From contig JASEVX010000010.1 in assembly GCA_031761405.1 (NCBI GenBank), positions 26,835,047 through 26,899,046 on the forward strand: 64,000 bases of DNA, given 5' to 3'. The stretch comes from Serripes groenlandicus. Taxonomy: Eukaryota; Mollusca; Bivalvia; Cardiida; Cardiidae. A model generated the notes under the pieces. The model was given only the letters and a program-made list of their open reading frames with translations, did not search any database and had not been told where the DNA came from. The position numbers and the translations under genes are program-made. Shown one piece after another: positions 63,719-64,000 of the stretch; position 1 is the first letter of the stretch, and every line of letters starts with the position of its first letter.

Positions 63719-64000
63719 TAGTTGTAAGCAATACTAATTCTAGAAAACAATGGGTTGGACTGCATGTTTTATCATGACATGGATTCTTATCAGGGATGTA
63801 GGGTCATATTTCAGGTGTCTGGGTATTTGTGTTTGCAATTAAAACTATTTGGATACAGCTAGTTTGTGTGAGTAAGGCTTTGGGGTTTACCTCCCTTACA
63901 TCTACAGACTGAAAAGAGTGATGCTTGTGACAGGTATTTTGCTGTAGTTCCATTTCTGGGATATATTTTGAATTGAGATAACAATGGGATTTTTACTGTT
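63719..64000. other. Upstream of the transposase, to window end
   Basis: Nothing firm. TACCTCCCTT at 63887-63896 is the inverse of AAGGGAGGTA at 60664, upstream of the endonuclease, a possible but weak pair of element ends. Confidence 0.3.

Noticed and set aside
60664..63896. AAGGGAGGTA and TACCTCCCTT as terminal inverted repeats of the endonuclease/transposase element
   Set aside because: Only ten bases match and the same word occurs elsewhere in the window (about 30830); insufficient to call ends.

Overview
The window is animal nuclear DNA: AT-rich, with long introns, spliced exons, tRNA-derived SINEs, a non-LTR retrotransposon and dense non-autonomous DNA transposons. Repeat types (SINE tails ending in a GCGGCGTTAAAC-like motif, tandem-array elements with a 3' hairpin) look like those of bivalve molluscs, possibly a dreissenid mussel. 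That assignment is inference from repeat style, not from a marker gene. No bacterial genes, rRNA, intact tRNA or CRISPR array were seen.

One host gene runs left to right across about 3.3-47.8 kb. Its exons fit together by splice phase. Two short phase 1-1 exons (3.3 and 5.1 kb, tentative) precede a large phase 1-1 exon encoding a von Willebrand A-like domain without a recognisable MIDAS (12.4-12.9 kb). Then come a phase 1-1 six-cysteine exon (16.2 kb), a transmembrane exon (19.2 kb, phase 1-0), an acidic Gln/Glu/Pro cytoplasmic exon (34.6 kb, phase 0-1) with a diverged upstream duplicate (28.4 kb), and a terminal exon (46.8-47.0 kb) ending in a PDZ-type C-terminus. The product would be a single-pass surface protein. 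The first exon and signal peptide were not found.

The introns are packed with mobile elements. A degenerate APE-class LINE lies on the minus strand at 20.7-26.8 kb, split by a 1.27-kb tandem-array element. A decayed, intron-containing EnSpm/CACTA-like transposase lies on the minus strand at 38.6-42.2 kb. A ~1.1-kb tandem segmental duplication carrying the cytoplasmic exon (27.6-28.7 and 28.7-34.8 kb) has its second copy opened by a 5.1-kb nest of elements. Several MITE families and SINEs fill other gaps.

The most striking pattern is one terminal grammar shared by at least six element families with unrelated sequences. Each has a left end beginning just after TT, a short subterminal inverted repeat, often a TGTC-type microsatellite, an internal array of ~150-180-bp units, the inverted repeat again, a short hairpin, then CTTG followed by TT. 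This matches the known architecture of non-autonomous Helentrons. The duplicated exon supplies a paralogous empty site showing insertion into a T run without target duplication.

The right end (59.8-63.7 kb) holds an intact 647-codon Mutator-like transposase (minus strand) facing an intact His-Cys-box (I-PpoI-like) endonuclease (plus strand), with three hairpin-bearing repeats between their 3' ends. They may form one two-gene mobile element. The stretch 47.8-59.8 kb is intergenic and repeat-filled, including a 36-bp minisatellite of about 22 copies.
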